Source: Deltaproteobacteria bacterium (GTDB lineage Bacteria; Desulfobacterota; Desulfobacteria; Desulfobacterales; B30-G6). From it: a stretch of DNA of 15,079 nt. The notes beneath the pieces were generated by a model. The model was not told where the DNA came from. It searched no databases and was given only the letters and a program-made list of their open reading frames with translations. The stretch's first letter is position 1. Each line of letters starts with the position of its first letter. The position numbers were made by a program, and so were the translations under genes. This document shows, one piece after another, positions 1 through 7,799 of the stretch. The DNA is taken from the NCBI GenBank assembly GCA_019313725.1, contig JAFDAT010000033.1:1-15079 (forward strand). Reading direction: 5' to 3'.

Positions 1-2
1 AC

Positions 3-24
3 GTTCGATGTTCGATGTTCATCT
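3..24. repeat. Short tandem 7-bp repeat at the window edge
   Basis: Two exact copies of GTTCGAT are followed by the variant GTTCATC, nine bases past the stop of the leftmost gene. A related inverted form, TGAACATCGAAC...GTTCATCT, occurs at 12316-12342, also just downstream of a minus-strand gene. The run may continue beyond the left edge. It looks like a dispersed intergenic repeat; no function can be read from it. Confidence 0.55.
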
Positions 25-32
25 TTTCCCCA

Positions 33-3000
33 TCACCCTTCAACCTGCAGACAATCCTCCTGCAGTACCTCATCCAGCGCCGACAACAGGTCATCGGCGT
101 TCTGTTCTGAAAAGACAAGCGGTGGTTTCAATTTCAGTACATTGTGCAGCGGCCCGTCGGTACTCATCAAAAAGCCATAGTCCCGCATGCGATTTACGAT
201 ATAGCCGGCATGATCGGGCGCCGGTTCGATGGTATCCCGATCCTTCACCAGTTCCACACCGATGAAAAGCCCTAAACCGCGCACCGACCCAATCAGAGGG
301 AATTTTTCCATCAGGCGGTTGAAACCGCTCAACAAGCGGACACCTACCCGCCGTGCATTTTCCTGCAGTTTTTCTTTTTGGATGACATCCAGAACCGCCA
401 GACCGACGGCACACGACACCGGGTTGCCGCCGAAAGTATTGAAGTACTCCATGCCATTGGCAAAGACCTCTGCAATTTCAGGTGTAGTCACCACCGCAGC
501 CATGGGGTGGCCGTTGCCGATAGGCTTTCCAAGGGTCACAATGTCGGGTATGCACCCCTGGGCTTCAAACGCCCAGAAATGAGTACCTGCACGCCCGAAA
601 CCCACCTGAACCTCATCCGCAATACAAACCCCGCCCGCGGCACGCACGTGCTCAAATGCTGCCTGCATGTAATTGTCCGGCAGCACAACCTGGCCCCCGC
701 ACCCCAGTATGCTCTCGCAGATGAATGCGGATACCCCCCTGCCCTCTGCGGTAATCTGGTCGACCGCATCTTTGACATAGGCCGCATAGGCAACTGCCGT
801 TACCGGATCCGTACCCTTGTGAGGGCCGCGGTACCCATCGGGCATGACCACCGTTTTTACCCAGGGTGGTGCCCCCTTACCGCCCGGGCCGCCGTGTTTG
901 TACGGGCTGATATCGATCAGCAGGTTGGTGTTGCCGTGATAGGCCCCGTCAAGGGAGATAATGTCCTTTTGTCCGGTAAAGGTCCTGGCCATACGAAAGG
1001 CAAGCTCATTGGCTTCACTGCCGGTACAGACAAAAAAACAGACGCTCAGAGGGTCCGGGAACGTAGCCAGCAACCGCTGGGTATATTCGATGATGTTGTC
1101 GTGCAGGTAACGGGTGTTGGTGTTGAGCACAGCCATCTGGCGCTGCCCGGCAGTTACCACGTCAGGATGGCAGTGCCCCACGTGGCTCACGTTGTTCACA
1201 CCGTCGACATAAACCTGTCCGTCGTGGCTGAAAAGGTACTGTGCCTCGCCTTTTACAATTTTCAACGGCCGGTCATAGGCGATGCTCAGGTTTCGTCCAA
1301 TATGCGCTTTCCTGACCCTTAAAATATCATCCGTGGTTCTCCCCCGGGCGTTGAGGCAGGCTTCAGGAATCCCCAGAATGATATTTGGATCAGGACAGAT
1401 ACTTTTCCACACATCCCGCCGGCTTGGCCGGGCAACCCCCGGAAAATTCCCGGTCTGTCCAAACATATCGGTGATCACCTGGAAGTGCAGGTGGGGCGGC
1501 CACCCGCCATTGACATCCGGGCTGCCGATTTCAGCGAAAACTTCGCCTTTGTCTATGATTTTTCCAGGTTTCAGATCCGCTATCGAAGCCATGCTCAAAT
1601 GCCCATAAAGAGTGTAGAACGGGACGTCCCCTGCGGTGTGTTCCAGGATGATGGTCGGACCGTAATCCAGATGCGACGCGTTGTTCTGATAACTGTGCAC
1701 CTTCCCGGCCATGAACGCTTTTATGGGTGAACCCGCCGCCATGTAAAGATCAATGCCCAGGTGTATCGTTCGTCGCTCCGACATCACATCCGTTGCTGTT
1801 TCAAATGCGGGCGAGCGGTAAAAAAAACGGGCTTCGCCATAGCGTCCGATGCCAACGGTAGAACCACGCCTGAAAATTTCAGACGCTATTCGGCCTGATA
1901 GATGGGAGATGTCATCAGCCGTCTGCCCCGCGCCGAGGAAGGTACTGCCGACACTTAAATCGAAGACAACCGGATCCATGCGGTGAAGATCCGTTTCGAT
2001 GATGGGTTCAAAACAACTTTTCGCATTCTCCAACCATTGCACGATTGCGGTACAGCCGGATATCGGCTGCAGGCCGCAGGCCTCTCTGAAGACATACCTG
2101 GCCATTCTCGGGTGGATACTCTCAAGCCGATGGAGCAGAGCCCAGGCCGGCTTCTCCGATATACGCAAATATTCATTGCCCGGTTCAAGGCTGGACTGGC
2201 GGGCACAGTGGCAGACACTCATGCATAGACGCATGCATATCAGGTCATAAAGCACTGCCAGTTCATTCTCGGTCAGGGGCATGGCTTCATGATAGCCTGC
2301 CACGATATGCCGAGCGGCCGTAAGCGGGTCCTTTTTATTCAGCATGGCGTACGCGCACACGATGGCCAGTTCATTGACCGTATGCGTATGGACCATATCG
2401 CCAAAATCGATGAGGCCGCCCACCCTGAGTCCCCACGCCCCTTCGGGCACGATCAGAATGTTGTAATCGTTGCCGTCGTTGTGGATGACACTCCTGCGCA
2501 GCTCGCTCACCAGGGGCTCCGTGCGGGCTTGAAACTGTTCGAGAAAACCGGTCACTGTCCTGCGCTTTTCAGACGTGGCGATAAGCTTGATCAGTTCGCC
2601 CACGACACGCGACGCCTGTTTCAAGTCCCAATGAAAATTCCTGTGTGCAGCGTTGTGATCAAACCCTTCGAGTGTGCGGTCCACCCTGCCGAAAAATCGA
2701 CCGAGACTGGACAGCAGGGTGGGATCATGCGGCCTTACCATAGCTAACGGTTTGCCGGGAAGATAGGTCAACAGGCGTACAAAATGTTTCTGCCCTGCTT
2801 CGCCCGCCACGGTCGTGATGGTTTCCCCCTTAAGAGTTGTACACACCTCCGGACAACCTACCGATCTGTCAGCATGCCGATCCCCGTCATGCCCCAGCTT
2901 TTGCATTACCTGATTTTGAAAATCCAGTACTTCGCGGTCTTCAGTTGCGTTGGCAATCTTCAGGACAAATTCTTTTTGCGAATCCGTTCGCACTCGAAAA

Positions 3001-3119
3001 TTCTGATCCCGTTCGCTGGGCAACCGTACACATCCGCCCACGGCACCGAACAGATCGGCTGCTATATTTTCAGCATCCTGTTCATTGAAGTCCGGTGCAT
3101 ATTGTACGATGGAGGACAT
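33..3119 (-). CDS. Trifunctional fusion: APH-type kinase, M23 peptidase-like domain, class-III PLP phospho-lyase/aminotransferase
   Basis: A 1028-residue protein with three domains. Residues about 20-340 form an aminoglycoside/choline-kinase-like fold with the catalytic loop HNDGNDYN (H213, D215, N220) and a metal-binding D238 in LIDFGD. Residues about 450-550 match M23/LytM metallopeptidases, with zinc ligands in HLGID (H453, D457) and HLHF (H543, H545). Residues about 600-1020 are a class-III aminotransferase with the PLP-contacting D835 (ADEVQVGFGR) and Schiff-base K865 (TLGKPIGNG). The kinase and PLP parts resemble the vertebrate pair hydroxylysine kinase and ethanolamine-phosphate/phosphohydroxylysine phospho-lyase. 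The likely chemistry is therefore phosphorylation of a hydroxy-amine followed by loss of phosphate and ammonia to give an aldehyde. No signal peptide is visible, so the M23 part should be cytosolic and may be structural. The start ATG has a GGGGAG about 11 bases upstream. It is the last gene of a probable three-gene operon. Domain calls are firm; the substrate is unknown. Confidence 0.88.
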   Translation of the reverse strand: MSSIVQYAPDFNEQDAENIAADLFGAVGGCVRLPSERDQNFRVRTDSQKEFVLKIANATEDREVLDFQNQVMQKLGHDGDRHADRSVGCPEVCTTLKGETITTVAGEAGQKHFVRLLTYLPGKPLAMVRPHDPTLLSSLGRFFGRVDRTLEGFDHNAAHRNFHWDLKQASRVVGELIKLIATSEKRRTVTGFLEQFQARTEPLVSELRRSVIHNDGNDYNILIVPEGAWGLRVGGLIDFGDMVHTHTVNELAIVCAYAMLNKKDPLTAARHIVAGYHEAMPLTENELAVLYDLICMRLCMSVCHCARQSSLEPGNEYLRISEKPAWALLHRLESIHPRMARYVFREACGLQPISGCTAIVQWLENAKSCFEPIIETDLHRMDPVVFDLSVGSTFLGAGQTADDISHLSGRIASEIFRRGSTVGIGRYGEARFFYRSPAFETATDVMSERRTIHLGIDLYMAAGSPIKAFMAGKVHSYQNNASHLDYGPTIILEHTAGDVPFYTLYGHLSMASIADLKPGKIIDKGEVFAEIGSPDVNGGWPPHLHFQVITDMFGQTGNFPGVARPSRRDVWKSICPDPNIILGIPEACLNARGRTTDDILRVRKAHIGRNLSIAYDRPLKIVKGEAQYLFSHDGQVYVDGVNNVSHVGHCHPDVVTAGQRQMAVLNTNTRYLHDNIIEYTQRLLATFPDPLSVCFFVCTGSEANELAFRMARTFTGQKDIISLDGAYHGNTNLLIDISPYKHGGPGGKGAPPWVKTVVMPDGYRGPHKGTDPVTAVAYAAYVKDAVDQITAEGRGVSAFICESILGCGGQVVLPDNYMQAAFEHVRAAGGVCIADEVQVGFGRAGTHFWAFEAQGCIPDIVTLGKPIGNGHPMAAVVTTPEIAEVFANGMEYFNTFGGNPVSCAVGLAVLDVIQKEKLQENARRVGVRLLSGFNRLMEKFPLIGSVRGLGLFIGVELVKDRDTIEPAPDHAGYIVNRMRDYGFLMSTDGPLHNVLKLKPPLVFSEQNADDLLSALDEVLQEDCLQVEG

Positions 3120-3141
3120 ATTTTTGAATACTCCCCTTTCA

Positions 3142-3164
3142 GCAGGGCTGAAGCCCTGAACTAC
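3142..3164. repeat. Palindromic intergenic repeat, copy 1
   Basis: The core CAGGGCTGAAGCCCTG is a perfect 7-bp inverted repeat around GA, followed by AACTAC. A second copy at 3256-3278 matches at 20 of 23 positions in the same orientation. Both lie in the 197-bp spacer between the transporter and the kinase/phospho-lyase fusion, so a transcript through the operon would carry both hairpins. It resembles REP-type dispersed elements. Confidence 0.65.
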
Positions 3165-3173
3165 TTTAGGGAT

Positions 3174-3202
3174 CGTTTTACGATTTACGTCTTACGTTTT
3201 AG
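3174..3202. repeat. TTTACG-rich degenerate repeat
   Basis: Within this AT-rich stretch, TTTTACG, TTTACG, CTTACG and TTTTA follow each other as imperfect tandem units. It sits between the two palindromic repeats. It looks like decayed simple-sequence DNA rather than a regulatory site. Confidence 0.4.
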
Positions 3203-3255
3203 GTTCAGACCGGTCGTTATCATAAGGCAATTTTGGTTTCCCGTAACCCGCTCTG

Positions 3256-3278
3256 GCAGGGCTAAAGCCCTGGGCTAC
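3256..3278. repeat. Palindromic intergenic repeat, copy 2
   Basis: The core CAGGGCTAAAGCCCTG is an inverted repeat around AA, followed by GGCTAC. It pairs with the copy at 3142-3164 and lies 38 bases beyond the transporter stop codon. Such a hairpin could stabilise or attenuate the operon transcript, but there is no T-tract to make it a clear terminator. Confidence 0.65.
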
Positions 3279-3316
3279 ATCGAAATTGGGATCACTCAAT
3301 CCAACAATACTCAAAA

Positions 3317-4576
3317 CTAATTCAACGGTTTCCTAACCTTGGGAAAAAATAAAATTACCACCACCGTAACCAACGGCAAGAACGTTAAAACATTGAGGGT
3401 TGCCTGAATCGATGTCATGTCCGCCAGTTTTCCCACCAGGGGCGAAAATGCGCCGCCTAACCCGTAAGCAAACCCCATCATCAGGCTTGCCACCATGGAG
3501 CGCCCTTTGGGCGCCAGTTCCTGTGCCATTACTACGCCGATGGGAAGCGTGGCAAGTGCAAAAAATCCGCCCAGGGCCGCTGCCGGATATACCCACCTGC
3601 CGTGGGCATGCAGAAACAGGAGTAATGCCGGTACCATCATGCCGTGGGCCACGATGAATATTTTTTTAAAGTCGACCCTGTCTGAAAGAAATCCCGCCAG
3701 AAGCCCGCTTGCCGTCCCCGCAACAATGAATAGGGACGTGATGGCACCGATGGATATCAGTGCATACCCCCTGTCGGCCAGAAGCACGGTCATGAAGGTA
3801 ATAAACGACTGGGCAATGGCCGCCCGCATCATCATGACCAGCCAGATGAGCGTAAGCGGCTTCCAGACAGCCCCCAGGGTCTCCCGCATGGAACCAATAA
3901 ACCCTGAGTATTTCAAGCCTTCGCTCACGGGGACAGGTAAAATATAAAAGAGGTACACAAAGGGTATAACCCCGATGAACATGGTGACCGGCATTGACGT
4001 CAGACCGAATTTTACCACGAACCAGGCAATGAATATGGGGCCGATGCCGAATGCAAAAGTGCCACCGGTATTGAAAATCGACATGGAAAAACCTGTGTTG
4101 CGGCCACCATAAACGGGCACCATCCCGGTAACCGCCGGGTGGAACATGGAGGATCCCACCGAGCCCAGCGCAAAACAAAGGACCAAAAGAAAAAAGCTGG
4201 GAGCTGCCCCGGAAAGGGGTACGAATACAATGGTCATCAGCAGCCCGCCCAGGATAAAAAAGCGGGTCTGATAACGGTCCGCAAAATAGCCCACGGATGG
4301 CTGTACGATGAAGGCCAGGAACCGGATAATACCCGTAAACAACCCCACCTGTGCCATGGAGAGGGAAAACTTTTCCACAAAACCGGGTATCAGCGGAGTG
4401 GAAAAGGAAGAATAAAAATCGCCGATGAAGTGAACCAGGGTAAGGGTAAAAATAACGTTCAGATTGGTTTTATTGCTGTTTTCGGTGGTTGCCATTAATA
4501 TGCGTTCGCTCGCTTCTGCATCAGCCTGAATCTCGGCCTTTTCTTCATCAGAAAGTACCCTGAAACTAGATTTCAT
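3317..4576 (-). CDS. Major facilitator superfamily transporter, Fsr (fosmidomycin resistance)-like
   Basis: A 419-residue integral membrane protein with about 12 hydrophobic segments after a charged N-terminal tail of roughly 38 residues. The MFS motif between helices 2 and 3 is present as GYFADRYQTR (96-105). The segment GSSMFHPAVTGMV (141-153) is typical of the Fsr branch of drug/metabolite exporters and related carriers. The start ATG shares its A with the TGA of the upstream flavoprotein gene (TGATG), which indicates translational coupling. An internal Met28 is a possible alternative start but has no ribosome-binding site. By context it may move the substrate or product of the neighbouring amine-processing enzymes; the direction of transport cannot be read from sequence. 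Confidence 0.88.
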   Translation of the reverse strand: MKSSFRVLSDEEKAEIQADAEASERILMATTENSNKTNLNVIFTLTLVHFIGDFYSSFSTPLIPGFVEKFSLSMAQVGLFTGIIRFLAFIVQPSVGYFADRYQTRFFILGGLLMTIVFVPLSGAAPSFFLLVLCFALGSVGSSMFHPAVTGMVPVYGGRNTGFSMSIFNTGGTFAFGIGPIFIAWFVVKFGLTSMPVTMFIGVIPFVYLFYILPVPVSEGLKYSGFIGSMRETLGAVWKPLTLIWLVMMMRAAIAQSFITFMTVLLADRGYALISIGAITSLFIVAGTASGLLAGFLSDRVDFKKIFIVAHGMMVPALLLFLHAHGRWVYPAAALGGFFALATLPIGVVMAQELAPKGRSMVASLMMGFAYGLGGAFSPLVGKLADMTSIQATLNVLTFLPLVTVVVILFFPKVRKPLN

Positions 4577-6633
4577 CAGGCAAGAACCCTTTCGCGTCGG
4601 AAGGGCACCTCCGGTTTCTTGGCGACACCCACCTCCCTTGCAAACCGGTGTCCCGAATAGATGGCTGCGGCAATGATGCCCGGCGCGAGACAGTCACCAA
4701 TACGGCTCAAGGATTCAATCCCGGCTTGCTGTAAAGCTGACGGGTTTTGCACGAGCTGACGGTATAAGAGATCATCTGGCGTGCGCGATGTGACCATAAC
4801 GATGGCGTCTGCCGGCACATGCTGCTGCCGGTCCGTGTACACACATCTGAGTTCGGCCAGGCTACCGTCAAAACCAGTGACCGCTTTCCCGGTGATTATC
4901 TTTATTCCCATTTTCAACAGTCTTGCCTGGCTACTTTCCTGCTCATCCGTGTGCATGGTCCACTCCGCTACATACCCCGAGGGGGTGACCAGCATGACGT
5001 CATGACCGTCTGCCTTGAGTTTTTCAGCGATCACTGGCCCCATGTAATAATGATCGTCGTCGAAAATGACAACGTGCCCATCAACGGCAACATTCTTCAT
5101 GACATCATCCGGTGAAAATATTTTCCGATGGTCGAATGATTCCACCGGAACCGTGTGCCATCGCCCCACACCGTCTGACCGCCACTGTGAGCCGGTAGCG
5201 ATGGCTACATGTTTGGAACCGTAGGATAGAATTTCATCCGCGGTGAGTCGGCTGTCGAAATAGATCTCCACGTTATGCAGGTGTTTGAGCTGTTGAATAC
5301 GATATTCGATAACCCGACGCCACTCTGCCAGGCCGGGAAGCCTGGTCTCTGCAAGTACACGCCCGCCCATTTCCCTGGTCGCCTCTGCAAGGGTAACGCT
5401 GTACCCGCGCTGCCCCAGTGCCCGTGCCGCTTCGAGCCCTGCCGGCCCAGCACCCACAATCAGTATACCGTCTTCGGAATCTTTTGCGGGGATCTCTTCA
5501 GGGTGCCAGCCCCTGCGCCACTCCTCCCCCATGGTGGGATTCTGTGTACAACGACTGGGAACCCCCCGGGTATTGTATGCATAACAGACATTGCAGCCAA
5601 TGCACTCACGGATATCTTCATATCGGCCCTGCTCGATTTTCTGAGGTAAAAATGGGTCGGCGATGGAGGGGCGGGCTGCCCCGACAAAATCGAGCAACCC
5701 AGCTTTTACTTGCCGCAGCATGGTGTCCGGAGAGGTAAACCGGCCCACCCCGGCCACAGGCTTGTGGGTAACTTGTTTGATATAGCCGATATATTTTTCG
5801 AGGGCGGCCTCTTTGACAAAACGTGAACTGCCCATCTCTACAGTGTAATTGTGGATATTGATGTCCCACAGGTCCGGAAGATCGGCCAGCATGGCCAGCA
5901 TCTCTTTCTGTTCGCTGTTGTCGATTACATCTCCGTCGCTGCCGGGCCCGTCCGCAGAAAACCGTACGGCAACCGCACACCGTTCGCCAACCGCCGCCTT
6001 GGTCTCCTCGATAAGCTCACGAACAAGCCTGACCCGGTTTTCCAGTGAACCGCCATATGCGTCACACCTCCGGTTCCATTTCTTTGACAAAAAGTGGGAC
6101 AGCAGATAACCGTGGGTGGCATACACATACACGATATCAAAGCCGGCTTGCATCGCCCGGCGTGCAGCCAGCCTGTGCCAGCGCCGCAATTCACGGATAT
6201 CGCGCCGGTCCATGGCCCTGCTCTGTACCGGATCGCGTCTGTTCAACACCGGGTAGCTGCCGACATCGAGCGGCACCTCCCGGGTCATCAGGTTGGAAAT
6301 GGTGCAGCCGCCATGCCAGAGCTGAACACCCGCCAGGGCACCATGCTGGTGAACTTTATCCACCATCAATGCATAGGCCTTGACGTCATCGTCATCCCAC
6401 AGCGCTGCATAAGGGTAGGGGTGGTCGTCGGACGTCGGATGTATGGAACAATATTCCGTGCAGACGATTCCCCACCCCCCTTCGGCCTTCATTTCACGCA
6501 TGGCTGCATGGGTTTTGGGCATCATGTACCCCATGCCGTTGCAGTGTGGAACTTGATAGAAGCGGTTTTTTGCCTTTTTGGGGCCAATGGATACAGGTTC
6601 AAACAGGATGTCATAGTCGGGGTTGCGTTGCAT
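4576..6633 (-). CDS. Trimethylamine dehydrogenase-like 4Fe-4S flavoprotein (Old Yellow Enzyme / NADH:flavin oxidoreductase family)
   Basis: A 685-residue two-part enzyme: an OYE-type FMN barrel (about 1-340), an iron-sulfur knot, then a dinucleotide-binding half starting with VGAGPAGLEAARAL (about 393). It aligns closely with bacterial trimethylamine dehydrogenase (TMADH) from the N-terminus on. C31 matches the cysteine that binds FMN covalently. Y171 and H174 match two members of the catalytic triad. C344, C347, C350 and C362 match the cluster ligands (C-x2-C-x2-C-x11-C, one residue shorter than TMADH). Y61 of the substrate pocket is kept. The region that holds Trp264 and Asp267 in TMADH is about three residues shorter here and lacks both, and an Asn stands near the position of Trp355. 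The substrate is therefore probably not trimethylamine, but another amine or N-methylated compound. The ATG has AGAGGA five bases upstream. It is first in the operon with the MFS transporter. Confidence 0.88.
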   Translation of the reverse strand: MQRNPDYDILFEPVSIGPKKAKNRFYQVPHCNGMGYMMPKTHAAMREMKAEGGWGIVCTEYCSIHPTSDDHPYPYAALWDDDDVKAYALMVDKVHQHGALAGVQLWHGGCTISNLMTREVPLDVGSYPVLNRRDPVQSRAMDRRDIRELRRWHRLAARRAMQAGFDIVYVYATHGYLLSHFLSKKWNRRCDAYGGSLENRVRLVRELIEETKAAVGERCAVAVRFSADGPGSDGDVIDNSEQKEMLAMLADLPDLWDINIHNYTVEMGSSRFVKEAALEKYIGYIKQVTHKPVAGVGRFTSPDTMLRQVKAGLLDFVGAARPSIADPFLPQKIEQGRYEDIRECIGCNVCYAYNTRGVPSRCTQNPTMGEEWRRGWHPEEIPAKDSEDGILIVGAGPAGLEAARALGQRGYSVTLAEATREMGGRVLAETRLPGLAEWRRVIEYRIQQLKHLHNVEIYFDSRLTADEILSYGSKHVAIATGSQWRSDGVGRWHTVPVESFDHRKIFSPDDVMKNVAVDGHVVIFDDDHYYMGPVIAEKLKADGHDVMLVTPSGYVAEWTMHTDEQESSQARLLKMGIKIITGKAVTGFDGSLAELRCVYTDRQQHVPADAIVMVTSRTPDDLLYRQLVQNPSALQQAGIESLSRIGDCLAPGIIAAAIYSGHRFAREVGVAKKPEVPFRRERVLA

Positions 6634-6754
6634 TGATCCTCTCTGCTAATAATAACCCAAGTGTTGCTCCCCGTACACTGGAAGAATTGCCCTAAGACAA
6701 AAGCCGGGGATTCAGTTTTATACAAGCGCTTTATCACATTTTTCTATTAAAGGC

Positions 6755-6769
6755 AGTGAAAACTTCACT
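6755..6769. promoter_or_regulatory. Inverted repeat in the leader of the DUF362 gene
   Basis: AGTGAA-AAC-TTCACT is a perfect 6-bp inverted repeat in the 157-bp divergent gap, ten bases before the ribosome-binding site of the DUF362 gene, and is followed by CTTTTT. It could be a repressor site or a weak leader hairpin. The stem has only two G/C pairs, so termination there is doubtful. No strong sigma-70 promoter was identified in either direction in this gap. Confidence 0.35.
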
Positions 6770-6790
6770 CTTTTTAGACGGAGGAACAGC

Positions 6791-7690
6791 ATGCAGAAAT
6801 CAAAAACAACAGTTGCCTTGATGAATACCGCTGATCGTACGAACGGTGTCTCCCCCACCATTGACGCACTGGGGACAAACCCGGCTAAAGACAAACATGT
6901 GCTGATAAAACCCAATTTCAACACGGCCGATCCCGCACCGGGATCGACGCATAACGACACACTTGTGGCCCTGGTAAAAAAGCTCTGGGACATGGGGGCA
7001 AATGCCATCACCCTCGGTGAACGCAGCTTTCCCCCCACGCGGCGGGTCATGGAACAGAAAGGCGTCATTCCGCTGATGGAGAACCTGGGCGTCAACATCA
7101 TCGATTTCGATGAACTGGCGCCGGAAGACTGGATAAAGGTCGATGTGGAAAACTCACACTGGCAGGACGGGTTCAGGATAGCCCGCCCCATCCTCGAGGC
7201 CGAGTGCCTTGTATCCACGGGCTGCCTGAAAACCCACCAGTTTGGCGGTGTTTTCACCCACTCGCTGAAGCTCCACGTGGGCGTCGTGCCCACCACCCGC
7301 AACGGCTTCGACTACATGTCCGAACTCCACCAGTCCCCCCACCAGAGAAAGCTGATTGCGGAAATCAATGCGCCGTTCAAAACCGACCTGGTCTTTATGG
7401 ACGGTGTCGATGCTTTTGTGGATGGTGGCCCTGCAACCGGAGAACGTGCCAAAGGAAATGTCTTGCTGGCTTCTGCGGACAGAATCGCCATCGATGCCGT
7501 GGGTATCGCCGCCCTGAAAACCATGGGGGCCAACGATCAGATCATGACCACGGAAATTTTCCAGCACGAACAGATTGTCCGGGCAGTCGAACTGGGTATC
7601 GGGGTAAGCAACATCGCCGATATTGAAGTGATTGCAGTCGACGAAAAAAGCACTGCCTACAGGGATCGGGTGTTGGAACAGCTCAATTAA
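6791..7690 (+). CDS. DUF362 domain-containing protein
   Basis: A 299-residue soluble protein spanning the DUF362 domain, with the typical early block VLIKPNFN (about 37-44), then GANAITLGERS and the later CLKTHQFGG segment. Many family members carry ferredoxin-type 4Fe-4S motifs. None is present here: there are only two cysteines, separated by a few residues and not arranged as CxxCxxC. DUF362 proteins are often found near anaerobic redox enzymes, but no reaction is established, so none is assigned. A good ribosome-binding site, GGAGGA, precedes the ATG. It diverges from the TMADH-like operon and may be co-regulated with it. It converges with the GAF gene, with 109 bases between their stops in which I see no convincing terminator. 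Confidence 0.82.
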   Translation: MQKSKTTVALMNTADRTNGVSPTIDALGTNPAKDKHVLIKPNFNTADPAPGSTHNDTLVALVKKLWDMGANAITLGERSFPPTRRVMEQKGVIPLMENLGVNIIDFDELAPEDWIKVDVENSHWQDGFRIARPILEAECLVSTGCLKTHQFGGVFTHSLKLHVGVVPTTRNGFDYMSELHQSPHQRKLIAEINAPFKTDLVFMDGVDAFVDGGPATGERAKGNVLLASADRIAIDAVGIAALKTMGANDQIMTTEIFQHEQIVRAVELGIGVSNIADIEVIAVDEKSTAYRDRVLEQLN

Positions 7691-7799
7691 CACCCACCCC
7701 TGTGAAGGATGGCAGAAACTGAGAAGGTGAGAACTTGGGAAGATGAGTGGTAGAAAATATTCCTTGCTTAAAATCCTTCTCCTTATTCGCACATCTGAT

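Noticed and set aside
450..550. Assigning the left-edge protein as a cell-wall peptidase because of its M23 domain (residue numbers given)
   Set aside because: There is no signal peptide, and the domain lies between two cytosolic enzyme domains.
378..1322. A long plus-strand open frame of 314 codons opposite the kinase/M23/phospho-lyase gene
   Set aside because: It lies wholly antisense to a gene with three recognisable domains and has no protein-like motif; it is a by-product of GC-rich codon use.
4576..6633. Calling the flavoprotein 2,4-dienoyl-CoA reductase because aromatic-pathway genes are nearby
   Set aside because: The N-terminal half follows trimethylamine dehydrogenase, including the FMN-binding cysteine in YQVPHC, which is not a feature of dienoyl-CoA reductases.
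6755..6776. An intrinsic terminator in the leader of the DUF362 gene
   Set aside because: The stem is six pairs with only two G/C and the T-run is short; it is kept only as an inverted repeat.
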